Notes: generated by a model from the letters alone, not told the origin. A stretch of 64,000 nt of DNA from Betaproteobacteria bacterium (GCA_016183615.1 JACPEG010000024.1:40465-104464), one strand, 5' to 3'; counted from the first letter of the stretch, positions 25,581 through 35,187 are shown. Made by a program: numbers and translations.

Positions 25581-26777
25581 TCAATCCCAGCGCCAGAAAT
25601 CGGTGCGCTCGTCCAGGTAGTGCCGGGCCAGGACCATCTTGTGCACTTCCGAAGCTCCGTCCACCAGCCGGGCCTGCCGGGCGTAGCGGTAGATCCACTC
25701 CAGCGGCGTGTCCTTGGAGTAGCCCCGAGCCCCGCAAAGCTGGATCGCAGTATCGGCGGACTTGTTGAGCACGTCGGCCACCGCCACCTTGGCCAGTGAC
25801 AGCTCCTTGCGCGCGAAATCCCCCTGGTCGAGCTTCCAGGCCGCATGCATGACCAGGAGCCGCCCGATCTGGATCTGCATCGCGGCCTCCCCCAGCATCC
25901 ATTGCACCCCCTCGCGTTCAGCCAGCTTCACGCCCTGGCTCGCGCGCTCGGAAACATAGTCGGCGGCAATGGCGAGGCAGCGCTTGGACAATCCCAGCCA
26001 GCGCATGCAATGGGTGAGCCGCGCGGTGCCCAACCGGATCTGGGTCACCTTCAGTCCGTCGCCCACATCGAGCAGCCGGTTCCCGTCGGAAATTTCCAGC
26101 CCGTCGAATATCATCTCGCAATGGCCGCCGTGCTCCTCGGGACCCATGATGGGGATGCGCCGCTCGATGCGCCAGCCCGGCTGGTCGGCATGGAACAGAA
26201 AAGCGGTGAGCCCCTTGCGCCGGTCGTCCGAGGTTTTCGCCACCAGGATGAAGTGCTTCGCCTCTCCCGCGCCGGTGATGAACCACTTGCGGCCGTGGAT
26301 CACCCACTTGTCGCCCTTTCTGGTCGCGGTGGTGAGCATCATGGCGGGATCGGAGCCCGAGCCCGGCATGGGCTCGGTCATGGCGAAGGATGAGCGCACG
26401 CGCCCGTCAATGATGGGCTGCAGCCACTGGTCTTTCTGCACCTCGGACAGGATCTTGTTGAGCACGATCATGTTTCCGTCGTCGGGCGCGGCGCAGTTGA
26501 ACACGACGGGCCCGAAGATGGAGTAGTTCATTTCCTCGTAGCAGGCGCCCATGCCGACCACCGGCAGGCCCTGTCCGCCACGGGATTTCGGCATCTGCAG
26601 CGCCCAAAGTCCCTCGGCCCGGGCCTGCTCCCTCAGCTTCGCAAGCAGCTCGGGCCGGATGTTCTCGTGCCCGTCATAGGAGGCGCGATCCCTTTCCAGG
26701 GGCAGCAGGCGCTGCGCCACGAATTCGCGAATGCGGGCGCGGTAGGATTCGATCTCGGGGGGCAGGGTGAAATCCAT
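25581..26777 (-). CDS. Acyl-CoA dehydrogenase (ACAD10/11-like)
   Basis: A 398-residue FAD-dependent dehydrogenase. The N-terminal helical domain (MDFTLPPEIESYRARIREFV) is followed by the beta domain with SSFAMTEPMPGSGSDP and KWFITGAGEAKH, and the C-terminal domain with AIQLCGARGYSKDTPLEW and YRYARQARLVDGASEVH. The pattern matches the ACAD11-type group that often acts on branched or hydroxylated acyl chains. Adjacent phosphotransferase and ligase genes support this, since ACAD10/11 carry a phosphotransferase domain for 4-hydroxyacyl-CoA. The ATG at 26777 is 11 bases after the SDR stop. Confidence 0.88.
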   Translation of the reverse strand: MDFTLPPEIESYRARIREFVAQRLLPLERDRASYDGHENIRPELLAKLREQARAEGLWALQMPKSRGGQGLPVVGMGACYEEMNYSIFGPVVFNCAAPDDGNMIVLNKILSEVQKDQWLQPIIDGRVRSSFAMTEPMPGSGSDPAMMLTTATRKGDKWVIHGRKWFITGAGEAKHFILVAKTSDDRRKGLTAFLFHADQPGWRIERRIPIMGPEEHGGHCEMIFDGLEISDGNRLLDVGDGLKVTQIRLGTARLTHCMRWLGLSKRCLAIAADYVSERASQGVKLAEREGVQWMLGEAAMQIQIGRLLVMHAAWKLDQGDFARKELSLAKVAVADVLNKSADTAIQLCGARGYSKDTPLEWIYRYARQARLVDGASEVHKMVLARHYLDERTDFWRWD

Positions 26778-26788
26778 GGGGTTTCCCG

Positions 26789-27556
26789 TCACAAAGTATT
26801 GACCATGTGGCCGCCATCCACGGTGACCACCGATCCGGTCATGAAACGGCCGGCATCGCTGGCAAGCAAGAGAAGCGCACCGTCCAGATCTTCGGGTTTG
26901 CCAAGCCGCCGCTGGGGAACCCGCTTGAGCAGGGCCTCTCCCGCGGCAGTGGCGAAGAATTCCCGGTTGATGTCGGTTTCGATGTAGCCCGGCGCCAGCG
27001 CGTTGACCCGGATGCCATGACGGGCCCACTCGAGGGCAAGCGCTTTCGTGAGCTGGATGAGCCCGGCCTTGGAAGCACAGTAGCCGGGAATCTGCCCTGC
27101 GACCCGCAGGCCTGCGATGGACGCGATGTTGATGACGGCCCCGCCGCTGCCCTGTGCGACCATCTGCCGCGCGCAGGCCTGGGCCATATGCCAGGCGCCG
27201 CTGAGGTTGGTATCGATCACCTGCCGCCAGTCGTCCTCGTCCTGCTCCAGCGCCGGTTTGGTTACAGTGATCCCCGAGTTGTTGATGAGCAGGTCCACGC
27301 CGCCCAGCGCCTGCGCCGCGGCCGCGGTCCCGGCAGTAACGCTCGCGGCGTCGGTCACGTCCAGTTCCACCACGCAGGCCCTCGCACCCGACGCTTCGAT
27401 CTCGCGCTTCAAGGCCTGCATCCGCTGGACCCGGCGCGCAGCCAGCGCGACGTCGGCGCCCGCCCCGGCGAGCGTGCGCGCGAAGTGGCTGCCGAGGCCG
27501 CCCGAGGCGCCGGTGACGATGGCGCGTTTTCCCTTGAGCGTAAACATGTCCCGCAT
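26789..27556 (-). CDS. SDR family 3-oxoacyl-type oxidoreductase
   Basis: A 255-residue classical short-chain dehydrogenase. The cofactor motif is TGASGGLGSHFA, then NNSG, the catalytic Ser in NIASIAG and YxxxK in YCASKAG, and the PG motif APGYIETDI. The C terminus MTGSVVTVDGGHM is typical of FabG-like enzymes. Probably oxidises a hydroxyacyl-CoA or a similar intermediate, NAD(P)-dependent. It shares the operon with the ACAD11-like dehydrogenase and the phosphatase/phosphotransferase genes. Confidence 0.88.
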   Translation of the reverse strand: MRDMFTLKGKRAIVTGASGGLGSHFARTLAGAGADVALAARRVQRMQALKREIEASGARACVVELDVTDAASVTAGTAAAAQALGGVDLLINNSGITVTKPALEQDEDDWRQVIDTNLSGAWHMAQACARQMVAQGSGGAVINIASIAGLRVAGQIPGYCASKAGLIQLTKALALEWARHGIRVNALAPGYIETDINREFFATAAGEALLKRVPQRRLGKPEDLDGALLLLASDAGRFMTGSVVTVDGGHMVNTL

Positions 27557-27568
27557 GATTTCTCCCTG

Positions 27569-28273
27569 TCAGTCAGCGCGATAGGCCAGGTAAATGCGCT
27601 CCATGCCGGTGAGGTACAAATGCCGCTTCGCCGCGTCATGGGCGGTAAAGTTCACCATTCTTACGAGCTTGCGCACCGGCTTCCGGTCTTTCCAGTCCAC
27701 GTCGATGATGTTCAGACAGGCCGTGTCCTGCTCCAGGGCGGGGAGCGCCGCCAGCCCGATATCCATCGCCCATCCCAGGACCACCCGGTTCACGCCATCG
27801 TGACTGGCAATGAGCAGGGTGGTCCAGCTTTCGTCGGCGAGCAGCTTGTCAAACGCGCGCAACACACGGGCCTGGAATTCGGCAAATGTTTCCCCGCCGA
27901 TGAAGCGCGCGCCCTCGGCCTGGGCCTCCTGGTAAGCCCGGGCCACGACGCGCTCCCGCTCCGCTCCGGGAATCTCCCTCAGCCGGCCGGCCCGGATTTC
28001 CCTGAAGTCGGGCTCGTCCTCGATGCCGGGAAATTTCCCCGCCAGCAGGACTTCAGCCGTCTGGCGGGCCCGCGGCATCCCGGAGCATACCGCCCGGTCG
28101 ATGGGGGCGCCGCGCAGCACCATGGCCAGCGCCTCCACTTCTTCCCGTCCTGCCGCAGACAGTCCGACCCGGCGCGGATCCAGCGGCCGCCCGTCGGCAT
28201 CGAAATAGGCCACGTCCCCGTGTCGCACCAGGTAGATCCTGCGGCGGGCAAAATCGGCGCCGGGATAGGCCAC
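27569..28273 (-). CDS. Histidine phosphatase family protein
   Basis: A 234-residue protein of the phosphoglycerate-mutase-like histidine phosphatase family. The phospho-acceptor motif is YLVRHGDV near residue 15, the second arginine is in CSGMPRARQTAE and the second catalytic His is in LIASHDGVNRVVLG. The substrate is unknown. It lies 12 bases upstream of the SDR gene and 3 bases downstream of the DUF6285-like gene, in the same operon as a small-molecule kinase-like gene; the pair might add and remove a phosphate on the same intermediate (inference). Confidence 0.82.
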   Translation of the reverse strand: MAYPGADFARRRIYLVRHGDVAYFDADGRPLDPRRVGLSAAGREEVEALAMVLRGAPIDRAVCSGMPRARQTAEVLLAGKFPGIEDEPDFREIRAGRLREIPGAERERVVARAYQEAQAEGARFIGGETFAEFQARVLRAFDKLLADESWTTLLIASHDGVNRVVLGWAMDIGLAALPALEQDTACLNIIDVDWKDRKPVRKLVRMVNFTAHDAAKRHLYLTGMERIYLAYRAD

Positions 28274-28276
28274 GGG

Positions 28277-28675
28277 CTACTCCTGCCCCTCCGCCTTGAG
28301 GGCCCTGGGATTCGATACGCGAAGCTTCATCCGCGTGATCTCGTCGAGGACCTGCCGCAGCCTCCCCTCTTCAAGGCTCACCGTTTCTGCACGGATTTCA
28401 CCTGCGAGACGCGCGTTGAGTTCCCGCACCCGGCTGGCCAACGCCGCCTGTTCCAGCCCCGGCTCCTCCGCTTCCTGGAAATACCCGCACAGCAGGCGGT
28501 ACTCGACACGCCAGGCTTCCGGGCCCAGCTCCGCCTCGCGGGCGGCAATCGCCATGGCATTGGCCACCATGAGCCCGGCATAGCGCTTGTCCTCGGGCAG
28601 CGCCGGCAGCACCTCGTCGATGAGGGTCTCCCGCGCGATGGCAAGCAGATCGTTTCCCCGCGGCTGGTCGTACAT
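28277..28675 (-). CDS. Small DUF6285-like protein
   Basis: A 132-residue mostly helical cytoplasmic protein (NDLLAIARETLIDEVLPALP, then RYAGLMVANAMAIAAREAEL). It resembles the DUF6285 group, whose genes sit next to phosphotransferases in acyl-CoA dehydrogenase operons; I recall this association but cannot check it. The ATG at 28675 follows GGAAGG and lies 2 bases after the phosphotransferase stop, so the two are translated together. A partner or stabilising role is likely; no catalytic motif is seen. Confidence 0.65.
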   Translation of the reverse strand: MYDQPRGNDLLAIARETLIDEVLPALPEDKRYAGLMVANAMAIAAREAELGPEAWRVEYRLLCGYFQEAEEPGLEQAALASRVRELNARLAGEIRAETVSLEEGRLRQVLDEITRMKLRVSNPRALKAEGQE

Positions 28676-28677
28676 GG

Positions 28678-29751
28678 CTACCTTCCTTCCTCGAACAGTC
28701 GCGCCAGCCGCAGGGTTTCCAGCTCGAGCCCGGCCGGTATTCGACCCGTCAACGCCAGTTCCAGCGAGGGCTCTTCTCCCGACAGGTGACGCTCGCCCTG
28801 CTGGAGCGCGATCACCGCCCAGCGCAGGTGCGCCATGATTTCCCAGTAGGTCACCCAATGCGGATCGACGCCGCGCCCCGACACCCGCTCGTAGGCCCGG
28901 TAGAAGTGCCCGCGGGGACCGATGCCGCCGGCGCCGCGCGCATATTGCCCGAAGCACCAGCACTTGGCGCAGAACCAGCCGATGTCTTCCAGGGGATCGC
29001 CGAAGGCGGTGAACTCCCAGTCGAGAATGCCGGCAAGTCCCTCTCCATCCACCATGTAGTTGCCGGTGCGGAAATCCCGGTGAATGAGCGTGACCGCCTC
29101 CTCCGCGGGCCCGTGTCGTTCGCAAAACGCGAGACCCCACTCGAGGACCGGATGGGGATCGCGCGCGGCATCGAGATGGCGACGATAGTCGGCGACGCAG
29201 GTCAGCGCTGGCGCGGTACCGGGATGCATCAGGAACTCCAGGCCGGGATGCCCGGGGGTGAGGGAATGCAGATGCGCCAGGCTCTCGCCCAGGTCTTCCA
29301 GCAGGCGAACCCGATCGCCACCCAGCCCCGGGTCCTTCACCACGCGGTGCCCCGCCGCGACTCCGGCAACCCGCTGCATCAGGTAAAAATCCTTCCCCAG
29401 AACCTCCCGATCCCGGCACAGCCACAGGGGTTCGGGAACCCGGGCGCCCGCCTCGTGCACTGCCTTCAGCACCGCGAATTCCTGGGGCCGGGTGAGGCTC
29501 TCGGCCACCGTCGACTGGGCATCGGTGCGCAGCACCCACTGCTGAACGCCCGCGCGGGGTCCGCCCTCGATCAGCACATCGAGCGCCCAGTTTTCCTGGA
29601 TTGCGCCGCCGCTCAGGCGCACCAGGCCGGTGATGGTCGCTTTCCGACACCGGGATTCCCTGGCGATGAAGCACTCCAGCGCGCCTTTCGCCTCCTCCAC
29701 GCTCCGGGCCGTGCCTGGACGGGCGGAAGTCGTTGAGTCAGATGTAGTCAT
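28678..29751 (-). CDS. APH-type phosphotransferase (ACAD10/11-like kinase)
   Basis: A 357-residue protein kinase-like phosphotransferase. The catalytic loop is LIHRDFRTGNYMVD (His, Asp, Asn), and the metal-binding Asp is in GILDWEFTAFGDP. The N-terminal lobe has SGGAIQENWALDV. This group corresponds to the N-terminal domain of ACAD10/11, which phosphorylates 4-hydroxyacyl-CoA. Its start overlaps the ligase stop by 4 bases (ATGA). With the ACAD11-like dehydrogenase in the same operon, it may allow oxidation of 4-hydroxy acids; this is an inference. Confidence 0.85.
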   Translation of the reverse strand: MTTSDSTTSARPGTARSVEEAKGALECFIARESRCRKATITGLVRLSGGAIQENWALDVLIEGGPRAGVQQWVLRTDAQSTVAESLTRPQEFAVLKAVHEAGARVPEPLWLCRDREVLGKDFYLMQRVAGVAAGHRVVKDPGLGGDRVRLLEDLGESLAHLHSLTPGHPGLEFLMHPGTAPALTCVADYRRHLDAARDPHPVLEWGLAFCERHGPAEEAVTLIHRDFRTGNYMVDGEGLAGILDWEFTAFGDPLEDIGWFCAKCWCFGQYARGAGGIGPRGHFYRAYERVSGRGVDPHWVTYWEIMAHLRWAVIALQQGERHLSGEEPSLELALTGRIPAGLELETLRLARLFEEGR

Positions 29752-31322
29752 GACGTTTGAGGAAATCCTTTCCTGGCACGCTCGCGGAGCACGAATTTCT
29801 GCACCTTGCCGGTGGCGTTCTTGGGCAGCGGACCGAAAACGACTTTTTTTGGCGCCTTGAAGTGGGCCAGCCTTTCCCTCACGTGGGCGATGAGTTCCGC
29901 GTCGGTGGCGCTGGCGCCGGTCTTGAGGGTGACGAAGGCCACCGGGATCTCGCCCCACTTCTGATCCGGCGCCGCGACCACTGCCGTTTCCAGTACCGCC
30001 GGATGGGAAGCCAGCGCCTGCTCCACGTCCACCGAAGAGATGTTCTCGCCGCCGGAGATAATGATGTCCTTGGCCCGGTCCTTGAGCTCCACGTAACCGT
30101 CCGGGTGCATCACCCCCAGGTCGCCGGTGCGAAGCCAGCCGTCGGGCATCGCCTTTCTCGTGGCCTCCTCGTCCTTGTAATAGCCCAACATCACGTTGTT
30201 GCCGCGGAGCGCGATCTCGCCAAGGGACTTGGCGTCCGCCGGTACGTCAGCGCCGTCGGAATCCACGACCCGCAGTTCCTGGGAAATGACGTTGCCCACG
30301 CCCTGGCGCGCCTTGATCCGTGCCTGTTCCGGGGAAGGCAGTCGGCTCCACTCGGGCCGCCAATCGCAGATCACCGACGGACCGTAGGTTTCGGTGAGCC
30401 CGTACAGATGCGTGACATCAATGCCCAGCTCGGCGGCGCGGGTGAGCAGCGCCGGTGTCGGTGGAGCGCCGCCCGTCGCGACCCGGACCGGCCGAGCCGT
30501 AGGTCCGGCCTCCGCTTCCGCGTCCCACGCGATCATGGTGAGTACCGTGGGCGCGGCGCAAAAGTGGGAAACGTTGGACTGGCGCAGGTGTCCCCAGACC
30601 AGCCCCGGATCCAGCTTCCTGAGGCACAAATGGACGCCGCCAGCCGCCGTCACGCCCCAGGTGAAGCACCAGCCGTTGCAATGAAACATGGGCAGCGTCC
30701 ACAGATAAACCGAGTCGGCCTCCAGCCGCATCTGGAACGCCATGGCCAGCGCCTGGAGATAGGCGCCGCGGTGGTGATACATGACGCCCTTGGGGCGGGC
30801 GGTGGTGCCGCTGGTGTAATTGAGGGCCAGCAGCCCGTGCTCGTCTTCCACCGGCGTCAGGCGGGGGCGCGCCGAGGCGATCAGCTTTTCGTACGCGTCG
30901 TTTTCGCCGCCCGCCTCGATGAGCCGAAGGCCCGCTCCCACCTGGGCCACGATTTCCTTCGCCGCGGCCCGGTACTCCGCGTCGTGGATCAGGACCTTCG
31001 CGCCGGAGTGGCCGACGATGTAGGCGAAGTCCGAGGGAGTGAGACGGAAATTGAGGGCCACCAGAGCGGCGCCTGCCATGGGCACACCGTAGTGGGCCTC
31101 CAGCAGGATGTGGCTGTTGGGCGCCAGCACCGCGACTTTTGCGCCGGGTCCCGCACCGATCGACTGTAACGCTCCGGCGAGGCGCTGGCTGCGATCGAGG
31201 AGTTCACCGTAGGTAAAGCGCCGCGCGCCGTCCACGACAGCCAGCCGGTCGGCAAACACCCTGCCCGAGCGGGCGAGGAATGCCGTCGGCGTAAGCGGCT
31301 CGAAATTGACGCTCCGATCCAT
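29748..31322 (-). CDS. AMP-dependent acyl-CoA ligase
   Basis: A 524-residue adenylate-forming ligase. The P-loop-like motif is NYTSGTTARPKGVMYHHRG, then LYGLTETYGP, GWLRTGDLGVMHPDGYVELK and the C-terminal Lys in PKNATGKVQK. The motif LPMFHCNGW is typical of medium-chain and branched-acid ligases. It activates a carboxylic acid for the downstream dehydrogenase/phosphotransferase set. Chosen start at 31322, preceded by GAGGGGCC; the open frame further upstream overlaps the next gene. Confidence 0.88.
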   Translation of the reverse strand: MDRSVNFEPLTPTAFLARSGRVFADRLAVVDGARRFTYGELLDRSQRLAGALQSIGAGPGAKVAVLAPNSHILLEAHYGVPMAGAALVALNFRLTPSDFAYIVGHSGAKVLIHDAEYRAAAKEIVAQVGAGLRLIEAGGENDAYEKLIASARPRLTPVEDEHGLLALNYTSGTTARPKGVMYHHRGAYLQALAMAFQMRLEADSVYLWTLPMFHCNGWCFTWGVTAAGGVHLCLRKLDPGLVWGHLRQSNVSHFCAAPTVLTMIAWDAEAEAGPTARPVRVATGGAPPTPALLTRAAELGIDVTHLYGLTETYGPSVICDWRPEWSRLPSPEQARIKARQGVGNVISQELRVVDSDGADVPADAKSLGEIALRGNNVMLGYYKDEEATRKAMPDGWLRTGDLGVMHPDGYVELKDRAKDIIISGGENISSVDVEQALASHPAVLETAVVAAPDQKWGEIPVAFVTLKTGASATDAELIAHVRERLAHFKAPKKVVFGPLPKNATGKVQKFVLRERARKGFPQTS

Positions 31323-31410
31323 GGCCCCTCCAGGTTCTTGTTGTGGGTCGGGCCCGCAGGCCCGTCCGCGCATGGATGCCGCACCAGGCCGGGAAATATC
31401 CCGGTCCGGG

Positions 31411-33207
31411 TTAAAACTGGTTCTCTTCCAGCGCCAGCGCGTCCTCCGCACCCTGCACGACGGCGTGGCGATAGGCCACCGCCCGCGGCAGGATGTGATC
31501 GGCATAGAAACGGGAGGTCTTGATCTTGGCCTTGTGAAACGACTCATCCCCCTCCTGGGCGGCCAGCCTCTCGCGCGCCACCAGCGCCGCGCGACCCATC
31601 TGCCAGCCTCCGCACACGGTTCCGATCAACATCAGGAACGGAACGGCGACGGCGGCGGCCTGCGCCGGGTCCTGGTGATAAGTCTTGACTACCCATTCCG
31701 CACATTCGGCCACGGCGTCGAGGCCCGCGTTCTGGGAGGCCGCGATGGCGTTGAAATCCGGGTCGGAGACTCGCGCCACCTTCGCCTGATCGGCACGCAT
31801 GATCTCCAGCAGCACCTTGAGGGTGGTACCGTTTTCCCGCGCCATCTTGCGGCCGATCAGGTCATTGGCCTGAATGCCGGTGGTGCCCTCGTAGATGGTG
31901 GTAATCCGGGCATCGCGCATGTGCTGGCAGGCTCCGGTCTCTTCGATGAATCCCATGCCCCCGTGCACCTGGATGCCGGTGGAGGTGATCTCGATGGAGT
32001 TTTCGGTGCACCAGCCCTTCACCACCGGCGTCATGAAGTCCACCAGCCCCTGGTAGCGGGCCCGCTCGGTCTTGTCGGGATGGCGCGCCGCCTGGTCCAT
32101 GTAGCCGGCGGTGAGATAGGCCACGGCACGCATGGCTTCCACCTGGGACTTCATGCTCATGAGCATGCGCCGCACGTCCGGGTGATGGATGATGGTCACG
32201 CGCCCGGCGCCGGGCTGGGTAAGCGCACGGCCCTGGACCCGTTCCTTGGCATAGTTCAATGCCTGCTGGTAAGCCCGGTCGGAAATCGCCAGACCCTCGA
32301 GCCCCACCGCCAGACGCGCGTGGTTCATCATGGTGAACATGTACTCGAGCCCGCGGTTGGGCTGGCCCACCAGGTAGCCGATGGCTCCCTCCTTATCGCC
32401 GTAGGCCATCACCGCGGTGGGACTCGCGTGGATGCCCATCTTGTGCTCCAGGGACACGCATTGCAGGTCGTTGCGCCGGCCCAGGGAGCCGTCGGGATTC
32501 ACCAGGAACTTGGGCACGACGAACAGCGATATCCCCTTCACGCCTTCCGGCGCATCCGGAAGCCGCGCCAGCACCAGGTGCACGATGTTTCCCGTGAGGT
32601 CCTGCTCGCCCCAGGTGATGAAAATCTTCATCCCGTAGATGCGGTAGTGGTCGCCCTCCGGCTCGGCGCGGCTGCGCACCGCCGCCAGGTCGGAGCCCGC
32701 CTGGGGCTCGGTGAGGTTCATGGTCCCGCGCCACTCGCCCGATACCATCTTCGGCAGGAAGGTTTCGCGGAGCTGCGGCGAGGCATGGTGCACCAGCGCC
32801 TCGATCGCGCCCTGAGTCAGCATGGGACAGAGGGAAAAGGACAGATTCGCAGCTTTCCACATCTCCTGCACCGGCTTGGCCACGATCTGGGGCAGTCCCT
32901 GCCCGCCGAATTCCGGCGGGCAGGACAGGGCCCCCCAGCCGTTTTCGACGAACTTGCGGTAGGCCTGCTTGAAGCCTTCCGGGGATTTCACCGCGCCATC
33001 CTTCTCGAGGCGGCTGCCCTGGCGGTCGCCCGACGCGTTGAGGGGCGCGATGATTTCGGAGGCGAACTTGCCCGCCTCGTCGAGAATGGATTCCACCAGC
33101 TCCGGATTCACTTCCTCGCAGCCGGGAAGCGCGCCAACCTCCTGCAGGTCGGCCAGCTCGTTCAAGACGAACATCATGTCCCGGACCGGGGCGATATACG
33201 TTGTCAT
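31411..33207 (-). CDS. Acyl-CoA dehydrogenase, long DmdC/AidB-like type
   Basis: A 598-residue FAD-dependent acyl-CoA dehydrogenase with an extended C-terminal domain. The core has MNLTEPQAGSDLAAVRSRAE, MKIFITWGEQDLTGNIVH and the catalytic base region TTIYEGTTGIQANDLIGRK. The length and C-terminal region match the group of 3-methylmercaptopropionyl-CoA (DmdC) and broad-chain dehydrogenases. It lies next to the ETF genes, its electron acceptor. Substrate not determinable. Confidence 0.9.
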   Translation of the reverse strand: MTTYIAPVRDMMFVLNELADLQEVGALPGCEEVNPELVESILDEAGKFASEIIAPLNASGDRQGSRLEKDGAVKSPEGFKQAYRKFVENGWGALSCPPEFGGQGLPQIVAKPVQEMWKAANLSFSLCPMLTQGAIEALVHHASPQLRETFLPKMVSGEWRGTMNLTEPQAGSDLAAVRSRAEPEGDHYRIYGMKIFITWGEQDLTGNIVHLVLARLPDAPEGVKGISLFVVPKFLVNPDGSLGRRNDLQCVSLEHKMGIHASPTAVMAYGDKEGAIGYLVGQPNRGLEYMFTMMNHARLAVGLEGLAISDRAYQQALNYAKERVQGRALTQPGAGRVTIIHHPDVRRMLMSMKSQVEAMRAVAYLTAGYMDQAARHPDKTERARYQGLVDFMTPVVKGWCTENSIEITSTGIQVHGGMGFIEETGACQHMRDARITTIYEGTTGIQANDLIGRKMARENGTTLKVLLEIMRADQAKVARVSDPDFNAIAASQNAGLDAVAECAEWVVKTYHQDPAQAAAVAVPFLMLIGTVCGGWQMGRAALVARERLAAQEGDESFHKAKIKTSRFYADHILPRAVAYRHAVVQGAEDALALEENQF

Positions 33208-33233
33208 GGGTTACTCCGTGTAAATGCCGTTAA

Positions 33234-33306
33234 CGGTGAACAGTGAACGGTGAACGGCAAAACCTTGCGGTTTTCTTACGGTTTACTGTTCGCCGTTCAC
33301 CGTTTA
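33234..33306. repeat. Inverted repeat with inner hairpin between etfA and the dehydrogenase gene
   Basis: GGTGAACAGTGAACGGTGAA-type repeats at 33234-33258 face the imperfect complement at 33280-33306, with the perfect inner stem AAAACC-ttgc-GGTTTT at 33259-33274. It resembles mobile-repeat remnants and may act as an attenuator between the two genes. Confidence 0.55.
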
Positions 33307-33310
33307 CCCA

Positions 33311-34246
33311 TCATTTATCGAGCGCAGCGGTCAACTCGGGCACTGCCTGGAACAGGTCGGCCACCAGGCCGTAGTCGGCCACCTGGAAGATGGGGGCTTC
33401 CATATCCTTGTTGATCGCGACGATCACCTTGCTGTCCTTCATGCCCGCCAGGTGCTGGATCGCCCCCGAGATCCCCACCGCGATATAGAGCTCTGGCGCG
33501 ACGATCTTTCCGGTCTGCCCCACCTGGTAGTCGTTGGGCACGAAGCCCGCGTCCACCGCCGCCCGCGAGGCGCCGATGGCCGCGCCCAGCTTGTCCGCCA
33601 GCGCTTCCAGAAGCTTGAAGTTTTCGCCGCTGCCCATGCCGCGGCCGCCGGAGACGATGATGCGCGCGGCGGTAAGCTCGGGACGGTCGGATTTGGTCAG
33701 TTCCTGGCCGAGGAGTTTCGACACCCCGGCATCGGCCGCCGCACCCACCGCCTCCACCGCGCCGCCGCCGCCACCGGCGGCAGCCGCGTCGAACGCGGTC
33801 GTGCGCACCGTGATGACCTTGATCGCGTCCTTCGACTGGACCGTTGCCATGGCGTTGCCCGCATAGATGGGGCGCACGAAGGTATCCGCCGAAACCACGG
33901 AAACGATGTCGGAGATCTGGGCCACATCCAGCAGCGCCGCCACCCGCGGCAGAAAGTTCTTCCCGAAGGTGGTGGCCGGCGCCAGGATGTGGCTGTAGCC
34001 GGAAGCCAGCGATACCACCAGCGCGGCGAGATTCTCCGCAAGCTGCTCCTTGTAGTGCGGAGCGTCGGCAGTCCGGACTTTGGCGACGCCGGCGACCGTC
34101 GCGGCGGCCCCGGCGGCCGCGCCGCAGCCGCTTCCCGCCACCAGCACATGGACTTCGCCGCCAAGCTGGGCGGCCGCGGTCACGGCATTGAGGGTGGCAG
34201 GTCTTAACGCCGAGTTGTCGTGTTCGGCAATGACCAGGACGCTCAT
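33311..34246 (-). CDS. etfA: Electron transfer flavoprotein alpha subunit
   Basis: A 311-residue subunit that carries FAD and, with EtfB, takes electrons from acyl-CoA dehydrogenases. The FAD motif [20 protein letters not shown] with GAIQHLAGM is present near residue 240, together with [15 protein letters not shown]. It overlaps the etfB stop by 4 bases, so the two subunits are translated together. Its product feeds the ETF:quinone oxidoreductase encoded at 936-2585. Confidence 0.96.
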   Translation of the reverse strand: MSVLVIAEHDNSALRPATLNAVTAAAQLGGEVHVLVAGSGCGAAAGAAATVAGVAKVRTADAPHYKEQLAENLAALVVSLASGYSHILAPATTFGKNFLPRVAALLDVAQISDIVSVVSADTFVRPIYAGNAMATVQSKDAIKVITVRTTAFDAAAAGGGGGAVEAVGAAADAGVSKLLGQELTKSDRPELTAARIIVSGGRGMGSGENFKLLEALADKLGAAIGASRAAVDAGFVPNDYQVGQTGKIVAPELYIAVGISGAIQHLAGMKDSKVIVAINKDMEAPIFQVADYGLVADLFQAVPELTAALDK

Positions 34247-34995
34247 GAGATCACCTTCGCTTCATTTCGGAGTTTCTGCACCAGCTCATTCACATCGGCC
34301 ACCCGGGCGCCGGCCTTGCGCTTGGGCGGCTCCTCCACCTTGAGGGTCGCCAGCCGCGGGGTCACGTCTACGCCCAGATCCTCGGGCTTCACTGTGTCCA
34401 GCGGCTTTTTCTTCGCCTTCATGATGTTGGGCAGCGTCACGTAGCGCGGCTCGTTGAGCCGCAGGTCGGTGGTAATGATGGCGGGAAGCTGCAGGCTCAG
34501 GGTTTCGAGGCCGCCGTCGATTTCCCGGATCACCTCTGCCCCCCCGCCGGCGATCTTCACCTTGGAGGCGAAGGTGCCTTGGGGCCAGCCGAGCAGCGCC
34601 GCCAGCATCTGCCCGGTCTGGTTGGAATCGTCGTCGATGGCCTGCTTGCCCAAGATCACAAGCTGGGGGGATTCTCTGGCGACCAGGGCCTTCAGGCATT
34701 TCGCCACCGCCAAGGGCTGCAACTCGACGCCTGTTTCCACGAGAATCGCCCGGTCGGCGCCCATGGCGAGCGCCGTCCTCAGCGTCTCCTGGCATGCGGT
34801 GGGGCCCAGCGACACCGCCACGATCTCCGTAACCGTGCCCGCCTCTCTGAGACGCATCGCCTCTTCCACCGCGATTTCGTCGAAGGGATTCATGGACATC
34901 TTGACGTTGGCGATGTCCACCCCGGTGCCGTCGGCCTTCACCCGCACCTTGACGTTGTAGTCCACCACGCGTTTGACAGGAACCAAGACTTTCAA
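34243..34995 (-). CDS. etfB: Electron transfer flavoprotein beta subunit
   Basis: A 250-residue subunit, AMP-binding partner of EtfA. It begins [20 protein letters not shown] and has the signature [19 protein letters not shown] plus [20 protein letters not shown]. It is the first gene of a likely etfB-etfA-dehydrogenase unit. The divergent TetR gene and its tandem operators lie just upstream, suggesting control of this unit. Confidence 0.96.
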   Translation of the reverse strand: MKVLVPVKRVVDYNVKVRVKADGTGVDIANVKMSMNPFDEIAVEEAMRLREAGTVTEIVAVSLGPTACQETLRTALAMGADRAILVETGVELQPLAVAKCLKALVARESPQLVILGKQAIDDDSNQTGQMLAALLGWPQGTFASKVKIAGGGAEVIREIDGGLETLSLQLPAIITTDLRLNEPRYVTLPNIMKAKKKPLDTVKPEDLGVDVTPRLATLKVEEPPKRKAGARVADVNELVQKLRNEAKVIS

Positions 34996-35117
34996 TGTGG
35001 CTCTCCTTTATTCACTGCCTGACCCGAATTTCGCCGGCCCCTCCCCGGAGCATCCTCCGGGGCCCGCTGCGCCGGGATGAATAGTTTGACACAACCAGGT
35101 TCGCCGGCGCAGAATTA

Positions 35118-35157
35118 CCATACGTATGCGTATGGTGCCCATACGTTAGCGTATGGG
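35118..35157. promoter_or_regulatory. Tandem TetR operators, 21 bases apart
   Basis: CCATACG-tatg-CGTATGG (35118-35135) and CCCATACG-ttag-CGTATGGG (35138-35157) are two near-identical perfect inverted repeats with centres 21 bases apart, two helical turns. They lie between divergent etfB (start 34995) and the TetR gene (start 35188). Such spacing suits side-by-side binding of two dimers on one face. Confidence 0.8.
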
Positions 35158-35187
35158 CCGCGCGCCGTCAAGTGCCGAAGCCCGCCG

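Noticed and set aside
31306..33246. Long plus-strand frame opposite the acyl-CoA dehydrogenase
   Set aside because: Same shadow effect; the minus strand encodes a clear dehydrogenase over the same bases.
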